From the NCBI RefSeq assembly GCF_051857475.1, contig NZ_JBPZGZ010000002.1, positions 1,302,001 to 1,366,000 of the forward strand: DNA of 64,000 bases. Reading direction: 5' to 3'. Below are positions 32,943-41,861 of this stretch, in pieces; position 1 is the first letter of the stretch, and each line of letters opens with the position of its first letter. The stretch is from Pelomonas sp051857475 (GTDB lineage: Bacteria > Pseudomonadota > Gammaproteobacteria > Burkholderiales > Burkholderiaceae_C). A program made the translations under genes and the position numbers. The notes under the pieces are model-generated. The model was not told the DNA's origin, searched no databases, and was given only the letters and a program-made list of their open reading frames with translations.

Positions 32943-34466
32943 ATGACCGTTTATGCCGCCCCCGGCCAAGCCGGCGCCAAGATCGCCTACAAGCCCAAGT
33001 ACGACAACTTCATCGGTGGCAAGTTCCAGCCGCCGGTGGAGGGCCAGTATTTCGATGTCATCTCGCCGATCAACGGCAAGGTCTACACCCAGGCCGCGCG
33101 CTCGGGCGCCAAGGACATCGAGCTGGCCCTGGACGCCGCCCATGCCGTCGCCGCCAAGTGGGGGGCCACCCCGCCCGGCGAGCGCGCCAACATCCTGCTG
33201 AAGATCGCCGACCGCATCGAGCAGAACCTGGAGCTGCTGGCCTATGCCGAGAGCGTGGACAACGGCAAGCCCATCCGCGAGACGCTGAATGCCGACATCC
33301 CGCTGGCGGTGGACCACTTCCGCTATTTCGCCGGCTGCGTGCGCGCCCAGGAAGGCGCGTTGAGCGAGATCGACGGCAACACCATCGCGTATCACTTCCA
33401 TGAGCCGCTGGGCGTCGTCGGCCAGATCATTCCCTGGAACTTCCCCATCCTGATGGCGGCCTGGAAGCTGGCGCCCGCACTGGGTGCCGGCAATTGCGTT
33501 GTGCTCAAGCCCGCCGAGAGCACGCCCATCGGCATCCTGCTGATGGCCGAGCTGATCGCCGACCTGCTGCCTCCCGGTGTGCTGAACATCGTCAACGGCT
33601 TCGGCCGCGAGGCCGGCATGCCGCTGGCCAACAGCAAGCGCATCGCCAAGATCGCCTTCACCGGCTCCACGGCCACCGGCAAGGTCATTGCCCAGGCGGC
33701 GGCCAGCAACCTGATCCCGGCCACGCTGGAACTGGGCGGCAAGAGCCCCAACCTCTTCTTCGAGGACGTGATGGCGCAGGACGACGCCTTCCTGGACAAG
33801 GCCATCGAGGGCCTGGTGCTGTTCGCCTTCAACCAGGGCGAGGTCTGCACCTGCCCCAGCCGCGCGCTGATCCAGGAGAGCATCTACGACAAGTTCATGG
33901 AGCGGGCGCTGAAGCGCGTGGCGGCCATCAAGCAGGGCAATCCTCTCGACACCGACACCATGATGGGCGCCCAGGCCTCGTCGATGCAGATGGACAAGAT
34001 CCAGACCTACCTGGCCCTGGGCAAGGAAGAGGGCGCCAAGGTGCTGATCGGCGGCGACCGCGCCCAGCTGGGCGGCGACCTGGCGGGCGGCTATTACATC
34101 CAGCCGACGCTGTTCCAGGGCAACAACAACATGCGCATCTTCCGCGAGGAGATCTTCGGCCCGGTGCTGGCCGTGACCACCTTCAAGGACGAGGCCGAGG
34201 CGCTGCAGATCGCCAATGACACGCCCTATGGCCTGGGCGCCGGCGTGTGGAGCCGCGACGGCAGCCGCGCCTACCGCCTGGGCCGCGCCATCCAGGCCGG
34301 CCGCGTGTGGACGAATTGCTATCACGCCTATCCGGCGCATGCCGCCTTTGGCGGCTACAAGGAATCGGGCATCGGCCGCGAGACCCACAAGGCCATGCTG
34401 GACCACTACCAGCAGACCAAGAACCTGCTGGTCAGCTACTCGCCCAACGCATTGGGCTTCTTCTGA
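32943..34466 (+). CDS. exaC: aldehyde dehydrogenase (ExaC/AcoD type)
   Basis: A 507-residue NAD-dependent aldehyde dehydrogenase of the acetaldehyde dehydrogenase group. Catalytic Cys is in 'NQGEVCTCPSRALI', general-base Glu in 'ATLELGGKSPN', NAD site 'KIAFTGSTATGK', and 'IPWNFPILMAAWKLAPAL'. GEVCTCPSR is characteristic of AcoD/ExaC acetaldehyde dehydrogenases. GGAGAC precedes the ATG and a sigma-54 promoter is 60 bp upstream. The DUF779 gene follows eight bases after its stop. It should oxidise acetaldehyde or other short aldehydes to acids. Confidence 0.93.
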   Translation: MTVYAAPGQAGAKIAYKPKYDNFIGGKFQPPVEGQYFDVISPINGKVYTQAARSGAKDIELALDAAHAVAAKWGATPPGERANILLKIADRIEQNLELLAYAESVDNGKPIRETLNADIPLAVDHFRYFAGCVRAQEGALSEIDGNTIAYHFHEPLGVVGQIIPWNFPILMAAWKLAPALGAGNCVVLKPAESTPIGILLMAELIADLLPPGVLNIVNGFGREAGMPLANSKRIAKIAFTGSTATGKVIAQAAASNLIPATLELGGKSPNLFFEDVMAQDDAFLDKAIEGLVLFAFNQGEVCTCPSRALIQESIYDKFMERALKRVAAIKQGNPLDTDTMMGAQASSMQMDKIQTYLALGKEEGAKVLIGGDRAQLGGDLAGGYYIQPTLFQGNNNMRIFREEIFGPVLAVTTFKDEAEALQIANDTPYGLGAGVWSRDGSRAYRLGRAIQAGRVWTNCYHAYPAHAAFGGYKESGIGRETHKAMLDHYQQTKNLLVSYSPNALGFF

Positions 34467-34473
34467 AGCCGCG

Positions 34474-34851
34474 GTGGCCACGCCCATCCCCCGCGTGCAG
34501 GCCACCGCTGCCGCGCAGGCGCTCATCGAGCAACTGCGCGGCCAGCATGGCGAGCTGCTGTTCTACCAGTCGCATGGCTGCTGCGCCGGCAGCGCGCCGA
34601 TGTGCTTCACGGTCAGTGAGTTGAAGCTGGGTGCCGACGACCAGCGGCTGGGTGAAGCGGCCGGTGTGCCGGTCTACGCCAGCCAGTCCCAGTGCGACTA
34701 CCTGGCCGGCCTGCAGATGACGCTGGATGTGGCGCCGGGCAACAGCGGCAGCTTCGGCCTGGAGGACGGCTCGGGCCAGCATTTCGTCGCCCACTTCCGG
34801 CTGTGGACGGATGAGGAGGTGCCGCGGCTGGCGGCGATCCGTGCCGTGTGA
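34474..34851 (+). CDS. DUF779 domain-containing protein
   Basis: A 125-residue small protein that starts at a GTG eight bases after the aldehyde dehydrogenase. DUF779 is found almost always beside acetaldehyde dehydrogenases. Conserved Cys and His: 'QSHGCCAGSAPMCF' and 'ASQSQCDYL', which could form a metal or thiol site. Exact role is not established; a helper of the dehydrogenase is the common inference. Confidence 0.85.
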   Translation: MATPIPRVQATAAAQALIEQLRGQHGELLFYQSHGCCAGSAPMCFTVSELKLGADDQRLGEAAGVPVYASQSQCDYLAGLQMTLDVAPGNSGSFGLEDGSGQHFVAHFRLWTDEEVPRLAAIRAV

Positions 34852-34852
34852 A

Positions 34853-35506
34853 TCAGCGCCGGCGACCGCGCACCAACGGCAGCACGCCCATCGCCAACAG
34901 GGCCAGCGGCAGCGTGCCCGGCAGCGGCAGCTGGTTGACGGCCAGCGCCACGCGCAGGTTGTCCAGGCCGGTTTCCTCGTTGCCGCCGCTGGCCTCGTGC
35001 GCCTCGTTCCAGGTGAAGGAGGCGATGGACACGTCCGACACGATGCCGATGAAGATCGGCCCGATGACAGGTAGGCCGGCGACGTTCATGCTGTAGCTGC
35101 TGCCGTCGCTGAAGAGGAAGTCCAGCACGCCTTCGTCCACGGCCGTGGAGCCGTTGCCCGGGACGGCCTCGAAGCTCATGATGTCCAGCGCGACGGCCCG
35201 GTAGGGCAGGGTGTAGTTGCCCTTGTAGTAGCCGTCGCCCTGGGCACGCTGCGGGCCGAAGGCGCTGGCGCGGCGGTCGGTCGCGTTGAAGGCCTCGACG
35301 GCGCCGATATTGCTGCTCAGCGTGACACCGGGCAGCAGCTGCACGCCGGTGAGATCGGTGTTCAACGCGTAGCCGGAAAAGTCTTGCGTCTGCACCGGGC
35401 CGCTCACGGCGGCCTGCCAGTCGGCCAGCGTGGCGTAGACGGACACGGTCGCGGCCTGGGCCACGCCGAGGACAGAGAGGGCAAGGGCGGTGAAGATGCG
35501 GCGCAT
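34853..35506 (-). CDS. PEP-CTERM-like exported protein, paralogue 1
   Basis: A 217-residue exported protein: signal peptide 'MRRIFTALALSVLGVAQA', a beta-rich domain ('YATLADWQAAVSG...DFSGYALNTDLTGVQLLPGVTL') and a C-terminal sorting segment 'LPLPGTLPLALLAMGVLPLV' followed by RGRRR, a variant of PEP-CTERM (short motif, hydrophobic helix, basic tail). These are cut by exosortase and linked to exopolysaccharide. AGGAG precedes the ATG at 35506. The neighbouring gene encodes a same-length paralogue. Confidence 0.82.
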   Translation of the reverse strand: MRRIFTALALSVLGVAQAATVSVYATLADWQAAVSGPVQTQDFSGYALNTDLTGVQLLPGVTLSSNIGAVEAFNATDRRASAFGPQRAQGDGYYKGNYTLPYRAVALDIMSFEAVPGNGSTAVDEGVLDFLFSDGSSYSMNVAGLPVIGPIFIGIVSDVSIASFTWNEAHEASGGNEETGLDNLRVALAVNQLPLPGTLPLALLAMGVLPLVRGRRR

Positions 35507-35560
35507 GGCGGGTCTCCTGGTGGCGGATGGGCCATTGGCTGCCTGTGGCTGCGCCGCGCA

Positions 35561-35599
35561 CACCCCAAAGACTTGGGGGCGCCCCGCGGATGGAGGGGG
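35561..35599 (-). promoter_or_regulatory. 39-bp leader motif, copy 1
   Basis: GC-rich element with inverted repeat CCCC/GGGG arms, 55 bases upstream of the paralogue 1 start. It matches the element at 36344-36382 at 32 of 39 positions, and both lie at the same distance from their gene. Confidence 0.7.
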
Positions 35600-35635
35600 C
35601 GTCATGGCGCGAAGACGTAAAGCCTGTCGCAGCAA

Positions 35636-36289
35636 TCAGTGCCTGCGGCTTCGCAGCAGCGGCATCAGGCCCGATGCCATCAATGCGAGCAAGGCCAGCG
35701 GCAGCGAACCCGGCAGAGGCAGGCGATTGGCCGGCGCCCGCATGGCCACGCGCAGGTTGTCCAGGCCGCTCTCCTCGTTGCCGCCATTGCCTTCATGGGC
35801 CTCGGTCCAGCGGAAGGACGCGATGGCGCTGCTCGAAATGATGCCGACAAAGATGGGCGCGCCGCTGCCGCCCGAGATGGCGATGTTCTGGGTCGTGCCG
35901 TCGGCGAACAGCAAGGACAGCAGGCCGGGGTCGATGGCGGTGCTGGGCACGCCGGGGATGGCTTCGAAGCCCGTGATGTCCAGGGCCACGGCGAGGAAGG
36001 GCAGGGCGTAGTTCGCCTCGTAGAAGGCATTGCCGTTGGCGCGCGGCCCGAAGGCCATGGCCGTCTGCGCAAAGGCCTGCACGGGGCCGAGGTTGCTCGT
36101 CAGCGTGACGCCGGGCAGCACGGCCACGCCGGTCAGGTCGGTGCCGGGCGCGTAGCCGGTGAAATCCTGCGCCTGCGCCGACCCGCTGATGGCGGCCTGC
36201 CAGGTGGCGAGGCTGGAATAGACGGACACGGTGGCGGCCTGGGCCAGCCCAGCGGCGGACAGGGCAAGGACAGCAAGGGTGCGGCGCAT
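35636..36289 (-). CDS. PEP-CTERM-like exported protein, paralogue 2
   Basis: A 217-residue exported protein, same length and plan as the gene at 34853: signal peptide 'MRRTLAVLALSAAGLAQA', 'YSSLATWQAAISG...DFTGYAPGTDLTGVAVLPGVTL', shared 'NEEGLDNLRVA'-type end (here 'NGGNEESGLDNLRVAMRAP'), and C-terminal 'LPLPGSLPLALLALMASGLM' plus RSRRH. The pair arose by tandem duplication. The two ends of the shared leader motif suggest common regulation. Confidence 0.82.
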   Translation of the reverse strand: MRRTLAVLALSAAGLAQAATVSVYSSLATWQAAISGSAQAQDFTGYAPGTDLTGVAVLPGVTLTSNLGPVQAFAQTAMAFGPRANGNAFYEANYALPFLAVALDITGFEAIPGVPSTAIDPGLLSLLFADGTTQNIAISGGSGAPIFVGIISSSAIASFRWTEAHEGNGGNEESGLDNLRVAMRAPANRLPLPGSLPLALLALMASGLMPLLRSRRH

Positions 36290-36343
36290 GGGGCTCTCCC
36301 GAAAGGCGACACGCCATTGAGCGCCCGCGGCCGGGCCCGCGCC

Positions 36344-36382
36344 CACCCCGAGGTCGTGGGGATGCCCCGCGGATGCAGGGGG
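36344..36382 (-). promoter_or_regulatory. 39-bp leader motif, copy 2
   Basis: Second copy, 55 bases upstream of the paralogue 2 start and 49 bases before the divergent flavin reductase gene. Same inverted CCCC/GGGG arms and the block GCCCCGCGGATG-AGGGGG. Confidence 0.7.
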
Positions 36383-36430
36383 AATCGTCCGCAGCCATCA
36401 TGCGGCCTCGTTCACCTCCGTTCTTGCGTC

Positions 36431-36997
36431 ATGACCGATTCCACCGCCCGCCGCGTCCTGGTCCTGCTGGCCAGCACGCGCGCCGATGGCAATGCCGAGC
36501 TGATGGCCCGTGCGGCCGTGGCCGCCCTGCCGGCCGATGTCGAGGTGCGCTGGCTGCGCCTGGCCGAGCTGGACCTGCCGTCCTTCGCGGACATCCGCCA
36601 CGAGGGCAGCGGTCAGTACCCCGAGCCCGAAGGCGACCTGGGCCGGGTGCTGAAGGACACGCTGTGGGCGACCGACCTGCTCGTTGCCGCGCCGCTGTAC
36701 TGGTACAGCGTGCCGGCGCCGCTGAAGCTCTACCTTGACCACTGGAGCGGCTTCATGCGCGTGCCGGGCGCCGACTTCAAGCCGCAGATGGCCGGCAAGG
36801 CCCTGTACGTGCTGTGCGCCACCAGCAGCGGCGAGGAGCCGCACCTGGCCCGGCCGCTGCTGGACTGTCTGCGCTTCAGCGGCGACTACATGAAGATGCG
36901 CTGGGGCGGCAGCGTGCTGGGCGATGGCAGCAAGCCGGGTGACGTGCTGAAGGACGAGGCCGCCGTGGCCGCGGCGGCGCGGCTGCTGGTGGGCTGA
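36431..36997 (+). CDS. NADPH-dependent FMN reductase family protein
   Basis: A 188-residue flavodoxin-like protein: 'VLVLLASTRADGNAELMARAAV' (FMN phosphate loop), 'ADLPSFADIRHEG', 'DLLVAAPLYWYSVPAPLKLYLDHWSG' and 'YVLCATSSGEEPHLARPL'. Members reduce FMN or quinones with NAD(P)H. The frame is open far upstream but that region is antisense to paralogue 2; ATG at 36431 starts the fold. Substrate unknown. Confidence 0.87.
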   Translation: MTDSTARRVLVLLASTRADGNAELMARAAVAALPADVEVRWLRLAELDLPSFADIRHEGSGQYPEPEGDLGRVLKDTLWATDLLVAAPLYWYSVPAPLKLYLDHWSGFMRVPGADFKPQMAGKALYVLCATSSGEEPHLARPLLDCLRFSGDYMKMRWGGSVLGDGSKPGDVLKDEAAVAAAARLLVG

Positions 36998-37007
36998 GCG
37001 ACCGCGT

Positions 37008-37790
37008 TCAGGGGCGGCGCTGCGCCGCCAGCGGCGGGTGCAGGAACTGGGTCTCCAGGCGCTTCAACGTGCCATCGCGCTGCAGAGCCTGCAGGGCTGC
37101 GTTGAAACGCTCGACAAGCTCGGGCTTCACCTGCTGCCGCGAGAAGGCAAATACCGGCGCGTCGTCGTCGATGACGATGGGGGTGGCCTGCATCACCGCA
37201 GCGAGGCCGAGCTGGCGGGCCAGGAAGGTGGTCGAGTACTCATCGGCAACGAAGGCATCGATGCGACGCATCTGCAGCATGCGCAGCAGGCCTTCGAGGC
37301 TGGTGGCCTCTTCCAGGCGGCGCTCGGGGCCGGGTCGCGCCAGCAGGGTTTTCAGTTCGGCGAGATAGGCCGTGCCGCGCTCCAGGCCGAGGCGCAGGTT
37401 GGACGCGCGCAGCTCGGCCAGCGTGGTGACGCGCTGGCCAGGCTCCAGGTCGCTGCGCAGGAACACCAGGTTGCGCGTGCGCAGGCCCGGCAGCGAGAAG
37501 CGGGCATAGCGCTCGCGGTCGGGCCGGGGCAGCACGCCAGGGACGAGGTCGACGCGGCCCGCTTCGAGCTCGGCCATCGCACGCGCGAAGGGCAGTTCCA
37601 CGGGCGTCAGGCGGCAGTCGATGCGTGCCAGGGCCGCGCGCGCCACCTCGATCTCCAGGCCGGTCAGGCGATGCTGCTCGTCCTCGTACTGGTAGGGCGG
37701 GTCGTGCTTCCAGGTCGTGCGCAGCTCGCAGGCCGACGCGATGGCGGCGGGCAGCAGCCAAAGGCACAGGGTGCGGACGACGGAGCGCAT
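37008..37790 (-). CDS. extracellular solute-binding protein (family 3-like)
   Basis: A 260-residue periplasmic binding protein of the type II amino-acid receptor fold. Signal peptide 'MRSVVRTLCLWLLPAAIASA'; 'LRTTWKHDPPYQYEDEQHRLTGLEIEVARAAL' and 'VDLVPGVLPRPDRERYARFSLPGL' are typical, as are 'RIDAFVADEYSTTFLARQLGL' and 'FNAALQALQRDGTLKRLE'. No permease gene adjacent. Convergent with the flavin reductase with 10 bases between stops. Confidence 0.83.
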   Translation of the reverse strand: MRSVVRTLCLWLLPAAIASACELRTTWKHDPPYQYEDEQHRLTGLEIEVARAALARIDCRLTPVELPFARAMAELEAGRVDLVPGVLPRPDRERYARFSLPGLRTRNLVFLRSDLEPGQRVTTLAELRASNLRLGLERGTAYLAELKTLLARPGPERRLEEATSLEGLLRMLQMRRIDAFVADEYSTTFLARQLGLAAVMQATPIVIDDDAPVFAFSRQQVKPELVERFNAALQALQRDGTLKRLETQFLHPPLAAQRRP

Positions 37791-37974
37791 GCCGGAGGGA
37801 GCGAGGGGCAGGTCTGACGCAATGTAGCCCTTCGGCCCGCCGTCACCAACGGCCGGCAGGCGTACCTCGCTGGTAACCCGGGCCGCATCCCGCCTGCCTA
37901 CACTGCCCCGCGGCCTGCAGAGCCGCCCCCGGTGCGTCGCGCTGCGGGACCACACGGATGGATGGAGACAGGGA

Positions 37975-39435
37975 ATGGCCAAGAACAACAACCCGTGGCT
38001 GGCCGCGCTGGCCGCTGGTGTGATCGTCGTGGGTTGTGGAGGCGGCGGCGGTTCTGCGGCGCCGGCTCCTGCCCCCGCCCCAGCGCCTGCACCTGCACCT
38101 GCACCTGCACCTGCACCAGCTCCTGCCCCGGCTCCAGCGCCGACCCCTGCGCCGGCTCCGGCACCCAATCCCGCCTGGTTTCCGACCGGCACGGCCGAGT
38201 CCTTCGCCCAGCTCGAGATCAAGACCACCAATGCCGCGCCCATCCTGACCCGCGAGGACTATGTGACGGGCAGCTACAAGTTCTCCGGCGCCGGCCTGAC
38301 AACGGCGGAAGGGGTGCTGGAGATCAAGGGCCGCGGCAACTCGACGTGGGACTGGCCCAAGAAGCCCTATCGCCTCAAGCTGGGCAATGCCACCGCGCTG
38401 GCGGGCATGCCGTCAAGCAAGCATTGGGTGCTGCTGGCCAACTACGCCGACAAGACGCTGGTCCGCAACGACATGGCGTTCACGCTGAGCCGCCAGCTGG
38501 GCATGGCCTACACGGCGCGCGACCAGGTCGTGGAGGTGACGCTGAACGGCGAGTACCGCGGCCTGTACCAGCTGGCCGAGCACATCCGCGTGGCCAAGGA
38601 CCGGGTCGACATCCCGGAGCTGAAGGCCACCGACACCGGCGCCGACAAGATCTCCGGCGGCTACCTCATCGAGGTCGACTTCCGCATGCACAAGGACTTC
38701 TGCAAGGACCCGGACGCGGCGGCCTTCTCGACCTTCTGCGTGAACGGCGTCAACACCCTGCGCGACACGCAGTACTGCGTCGACTCCAAGCGCGGCATGG
38801 CGCCCTTCTGCGTGAAGGAGCCCGAGGACATGTTCAAGCCCGAGTGGGCGGCGCAGCGCACCTATCTGGAGAAGTATTTCGCCGACGCGGAAAGCGCGCT
38901 GTTCGGTGACGGCTTCAAGGACCCGGCGACGGGCTATGCCCAATACATCGATGTGGACTCAGTGATCGACTACTACCTGATCAACGAGTTCGCCAAGAAC
39001 GTCGATGGCGCGACCGCCAGCTTCTTCATGGCCAAGAAGCGTGACGGCAAGCTCCACTTCGGGCCCATCTGGGACTTCGACCTCGCCTTCGGCAACGCCG
39101 GCTACAACGGCGTGGATAAAGCCACGGGCTGGCACATCCGCCTCTACCCCTGGTTCGCCCGCCTGTTCGAGGACCCGGCCTTCGCCGCCAAGGTCAAGGC
39201 CCGCTGGCAGGTGCTGAAGGCCGACGGCAAGTTCGAGCAGATCCTGAGATACGCCGAGGCCCGCGCGACGTGGATGACCCAGGGCCAGCAGAAGAACTTC
39301 GTGAAGTGGCCCATCTTCGCCTGGACGACCTGGTACACCCGGGTGGTCCCAGGCAGCTACGACGGCGAGGTCAAGGAGATGCTGCGCTGGCAGCGCGAGC
39401 GGCTGAACTGGATGGATGCCGAACTGAGCAAGTGA
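37975..39435 (+). CDS. CotH kinase family lipoprotein
   Basis: A 486-residue lipoprotein (signal, lipobox VVGC, Cys21, then Gly run) with an Ala-Pro tract at about residues 29-66 and a CotH-type kinase domain: 'VLEIKGRGNSTWDWPKKPYRLKL', 'ANYADKTLVRNDMAFTLS', 'GEYRGLYQLAEHIRVAKDRV', 'YLIEVDFRMHKDF', 'DYYLINEFAKNVDGATASFF' and 'HFGPIWDFDLAFGN' with the catalytic Asp. CotH homologues phosphorylate proteins in spore coats or elsewhere; the target here is unknown. Cell surface location by the signal. ORF is monocistronic with a 184-bp leader. Confidence 0.87.
   Translation: MAKNNNPWLAALAAGVIVVGCGGGGGSAAPAPAPAPAPAPAPAPAPAPAPAPAPAPTPAPAPAPNPAWFPTGTAESFAQLEIKTTNAAPILTREDYVTGSYKFSGAGLTTAEGVLEIKGRGNSTWDWPKKPYRLKLGNATALAGMPSSKHWVLLANYADKTLVRNDMAFTLSRQLGMAYTARDQVVEVTLNGEYRGLYQLAEHIRVAKDRVDIPELKATDTGADKISGGYLIEVDFRMHKDFCKDPDAAAFSTFCVNGVNTLRDTQYCVDSKRGMAPFCVKEPEDMFKPEWAAQRTYLEKYFADAESALFGDGFKDPATGYAQYIDVDSVIDYYLINEFAKNVDGATASFFMAKKRDGKLHFGPIWDFDLAFGNAGYNGVDKATGWHIRLYPWFARLFEDPAFAAKVKARWQVLKADGKFEQILRYAEARATWMTQGQQKNFVKWPIFAWTTWYTRVVPGSYDGEVKEMLRWQRERLNWMDAELSK
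38059..38169 (+). repeat. Ala-Pro-coding hexamer repeat
   Basis: Tandem CACCTG-type hexamers (notably 38085-38120) encode an (Ala-Pro)n spacer of about 18 units between the lipoprotein anchor and the kinase domain. Slippage of these units could alter tether length without frameshift. Confidence 0.75.
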
Positions 39436-39460
39436 GCGGCACCCTGCCGCTCAGGGTCGC

Positions 39461-40723
39461 TCAAGGCCGGGTCGCGTAGCTCTGGGCGCGCAGCGCGTCG
39501 GCAATGCCACGGCGGTTCTGCGCCAGCGCGGCCATGCTGAAGTGGATGTGGCCGCTGCCCGGCGACAGGCGGCGGATGCTGTCGATCTGGCCCAGCACCT
39601 CGTCGGGCTGCCAGCTCTTGTCGCTGGCGTCGATGCGGCTGGTGAACAGGCCCGGGTGGATGGGCCGGCCCAGCGGGTTGGAGGCGCGCCAGGCCTGCAG
39701 CAGTGGCTCGAAAGCCTGGGCGGTCTGCGCGCGTGGCCAGTAGAGCTGGGGCGCGAGGTAGTCCAGCCAGCCCTCGCGCAGCCACAGCTCGACGTCGGCA
39801 TAGAGCTTGTCGTACTGGCTGAAGCCGGCAATGCCCGCGGGGCGTGCCGAAGGCTTGGGAATGCCGAAGGGGCTGATGCCGACGCGCGTGCCGGGGCGCA
39901 CCTCGTGGGCCAGGGTGTACAGGCGCTGCACCAGGCTGTTGACGTTGTAGCGGCGCCAGTCGGCACGGCTCAGGCTGCCACCCTGGCTGACATAGCGCTG
40001 CCAGCTCGGCTCGTCGGGGAAGTCGATCTCCTGCTTGGTCGCCGGATCCTGGATGGGATAGGGGTAGAAATAGTCGTCGATGTGGATGCCATCGACGGCA
40101 TAGCGGCTCAGGATGTCGCGCGCGACGGCCAAGGTCTGCTCGGCGGCGGCGGGCTCGCCGGGGTCCATCCAGAGCTGGTCGCCGTAGCGCTTGACCCAGT
40201 CATGGTTGCGGCCGATGTGGCTGTCGGCCAGGGCCGACTTGGCCGTGCTGTGGCGGGCACGGTAGGGGTTGATCCAGGCGTGCAGCTCCAGGCCGCGCGC
40301 GCGCGCCTCGGCCAGCCAGACGGCCAGCGGGTCGTAGCCGGGATGCTGGCCCTGGGTGCCCGTCAGGTACTCGCTCCAGGGCTCCAGCTTGGATTCGTAG
40401 AGCGCATCGGCGCTGGTGCGCACCTGCAGGATCAGCGCATTGAGGCCGATGCTGACGGCGGTGTCGCACAGGGCCTTGATCTCGGCCTGCTGGGCCTCGG
40501 CGCTGAGGCCGGGCTTGCTGGGCCAGTCGATGTTGGCGACGGTGGCGATCCAGGCGGCCCGCCATTCGCGGGGGGGCGGCGAGGCCGGGTCGGCGGCGAC
40601 TGGCGCGGAGGCGGACGGTGCGGGCGCCGGTGCGGCTTCGCCGGGTGGCGTGGGCACTGGCGGCGTGGCGCAGGCGGCGAGCAGGGGGACGCTGGCGAGG
40701 CTCAGCAGATCACGACGTTTCAT
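39461..40723 (-). CDS. glycosyl hydrolase-like 10 (GHL10/DUF187) lipoprotein
   Basis: A 420-residue lipoprotein (signal, lipobox LAAC) with a Pro/Ala-rich linker (residues about 20-50) and a GHL10 TIM-barrel: 'EWRAAWIATVANIDWPSKPGL', 'IGLNALILQVRTSADALYES', 'LELHAWINPYRARHS', 'DGIHIDDYFYPYP' and 'DYLAPQLYWPRA'. The Asp pair of 'HIDDYF' is typical of the family's catalytic site. Substrate probably a glycan of the envelope. It sits after NagX in a minus-strand cluster with a MFS importer and MurQ. Confidence 0.87.
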   Translation of the reverse strand: MKRRDLLSLASVPLLAACATPPVPTPPGEAAPAPAPSASAPVAADPASPPPREWRAAWIATVANIDWPSKPGLSAEAQQAEIKALCDTAVSIGLNALILQVRTSADALYESKLEPWSEYLTGTQGQHPGYDPLAVWLAEARARGLELHAWINPYRARHSTAKSALADSHIGRNHDWVKRYGDQLWMDPGEPAAAEQTLAVARDILSRYAVDGIHIDDYFYPYPIQDPATKQEIDFPDEPSWQRYVSQGGSLSRADWRRYNVNSLVQRLYTLAHEVRPGTRVGISPFGIPKPSARPAGIAGFSQYDKLYADVELWLREGWLDYLAPQLYWPRAQTAQAFEPLLQAWRASNPLGRPIHPGLFTSRIDASDKSWQPDEVLGQIDSIRRLSPGSGHIHFSMAALAQNRRGIADALRAQSYATRP

Positions 40724-40727
40724 GGCA

Positions 40728-41861
40728 TCAGACTTTCACAAACCACTGCTTGCGATACATCAGCCAGGCGACGGCATACATGACGAGCACGAAGACGACG
40801 GCGTGCAGCAGGGAGGCATTCATCGGCGTGAGGCCTGAGTCGCGCAGCGGCGCATACAGCACGCGGCCCAGCGTGCGGCCATCGGCGAACTTGACCGTGT
40901 AGAGCAGCTTGGCGACCAGGCCCGACAGCGCGAACAGGAAGAGGGCGTTCATGCCGAAGACGACCAGCGGGTGGAGCACACGTGCCCAGCGCTCGCGGGC
41001 CAGCGGCTGCGGCATGGCGTCCAGCAGCCAGTGGAAGACGGCAAAGACCAGCAGGGCCCAGCCCGCCATCGCGAAGACATAGGACGGTGTCCACAGTGAC
41101 TTGTTGATGGGCATCAGCACGCCATCCAGCACCTGGCCCAGCCACAGTGAGGCCAGGCCGGCGACGACCCAGGTCATGGTCTTCTCGGCGGGTTGGCGGT
41201 TGGAAGCCAGCACATAGCCGGCCAGCACGCCCAGCAGCTGCGATGCAACGGCGGGCAATGTCGACAGCAGGCCCTCAGGGTCCCAGGTCTTGGCGGACTT
41301 CCACAGATGGCCGTCCAGCAGCAGGCGGTCCAACCAGGCACCGGCATCCTTGCCGGGTTCCAGCAGGCCGACGTGGACGATGCCTTCCGCGTCGGGCACG
41401 GGCAGCAGGAGTTGCACGGCCGAGTAGACGGCCATCAGCAGCAGCGCCCACAGTGCGACGCCGCGCTGGCCGCACCAGATGACGATGGGCGCCGCCGCCA
41501 GCGTGCACAGGCCCAGGCGCTGCAGCACGCCGGGAATGCGCAGGGTCTCGAAGTTGAAGTTCGGGATCAGGTTGAGAGCCAGGCCGATGCCGATGATGAC
41601 CAAGGCTCGGCGTGCGGTGGTCATCAGCAGGGCGGTCTTGTCGGCCCCGGCCTGCGCGCGGCGCGCCAGGCTGATCGTCATGGCCATGCCGCTGATGAAG
41701 ACGAAGAAGGGGAAGACCCAGTCCGTGAAGGTCCAGCCGTTCCAGTGGGCGTGCAGCAGTGGCGCGTAGACGTTGCCCCAGTCGCCCGGGTTGTTGACGA
41801 GCAGCATGGACGCGATGGCGAAACCGCGGAAGGCGTCGAGGCTCAGGATGCGCTGCTTCAC
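40728..41861 (-). CDS. nagX: NagX-like acyltransferase (heparan-alpha-glucosaminide N-acetyltransferase family)
   Basis: A 377-residue membrane protein with about ten hydrophobic helices. 'ILSLDAFRGFAIASMLLVNNPGDW' near the N-terminus and 'FPFFVFISGMAMTISLARR' are hallmarks of the DUF5009/HGSNAT group. The GTG start at 41861 overlaps the MFS stop by 4 bases (GTGA). In gammaproteobacteria NagX is linked to GlcNAc use; here it is beside a MFS transporter and MurQ. Confidence 0.82.
   Translation of the reverse strand: MKQRILSLDAFRGFAIASMLLVNNPGDWGNVYAPLLHAHWNGWTFTDWVFPFFVFISGMAMTISLARRAQAGADKTALLMTTARRALVIIGIGLALNLIPNFNFETLRIPGVLQRLGLCTLAAAPIVIWCGQRGVALWALLLMAVYSAVQLLLPVPDAEGIVHVGLLEPGKDAGAWLDRLLLDGHLWKSAKTWDPEGLLSTLPAVASQLLGVLAGYVLASNRQPAEKTMTWVVAGLASLWLGQVLDGVLMPINKSLWTPSYVFAMAGWALLVFAVFHWLLDAMPQPLARERWARVLHPLVVFGMNALFLFALSGLVAKLLYTVKFADGRTLGRVLYAPLRDSGLTPMNASLLHAVVFVLVMYAVAWLMYRKQWFVKV

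Noticed and set aside
35639..36430. Upstream extension of the flavin reductase
   Set aside because: Antisense to the PEP-CTERM-like paralogue 2; FMN-binding N-terminus begins at 36431.
38059..38169. Repeat tract as CRISPR array
   Set aside because: In-frame hexamer repeats inside a coding region, no spacers.
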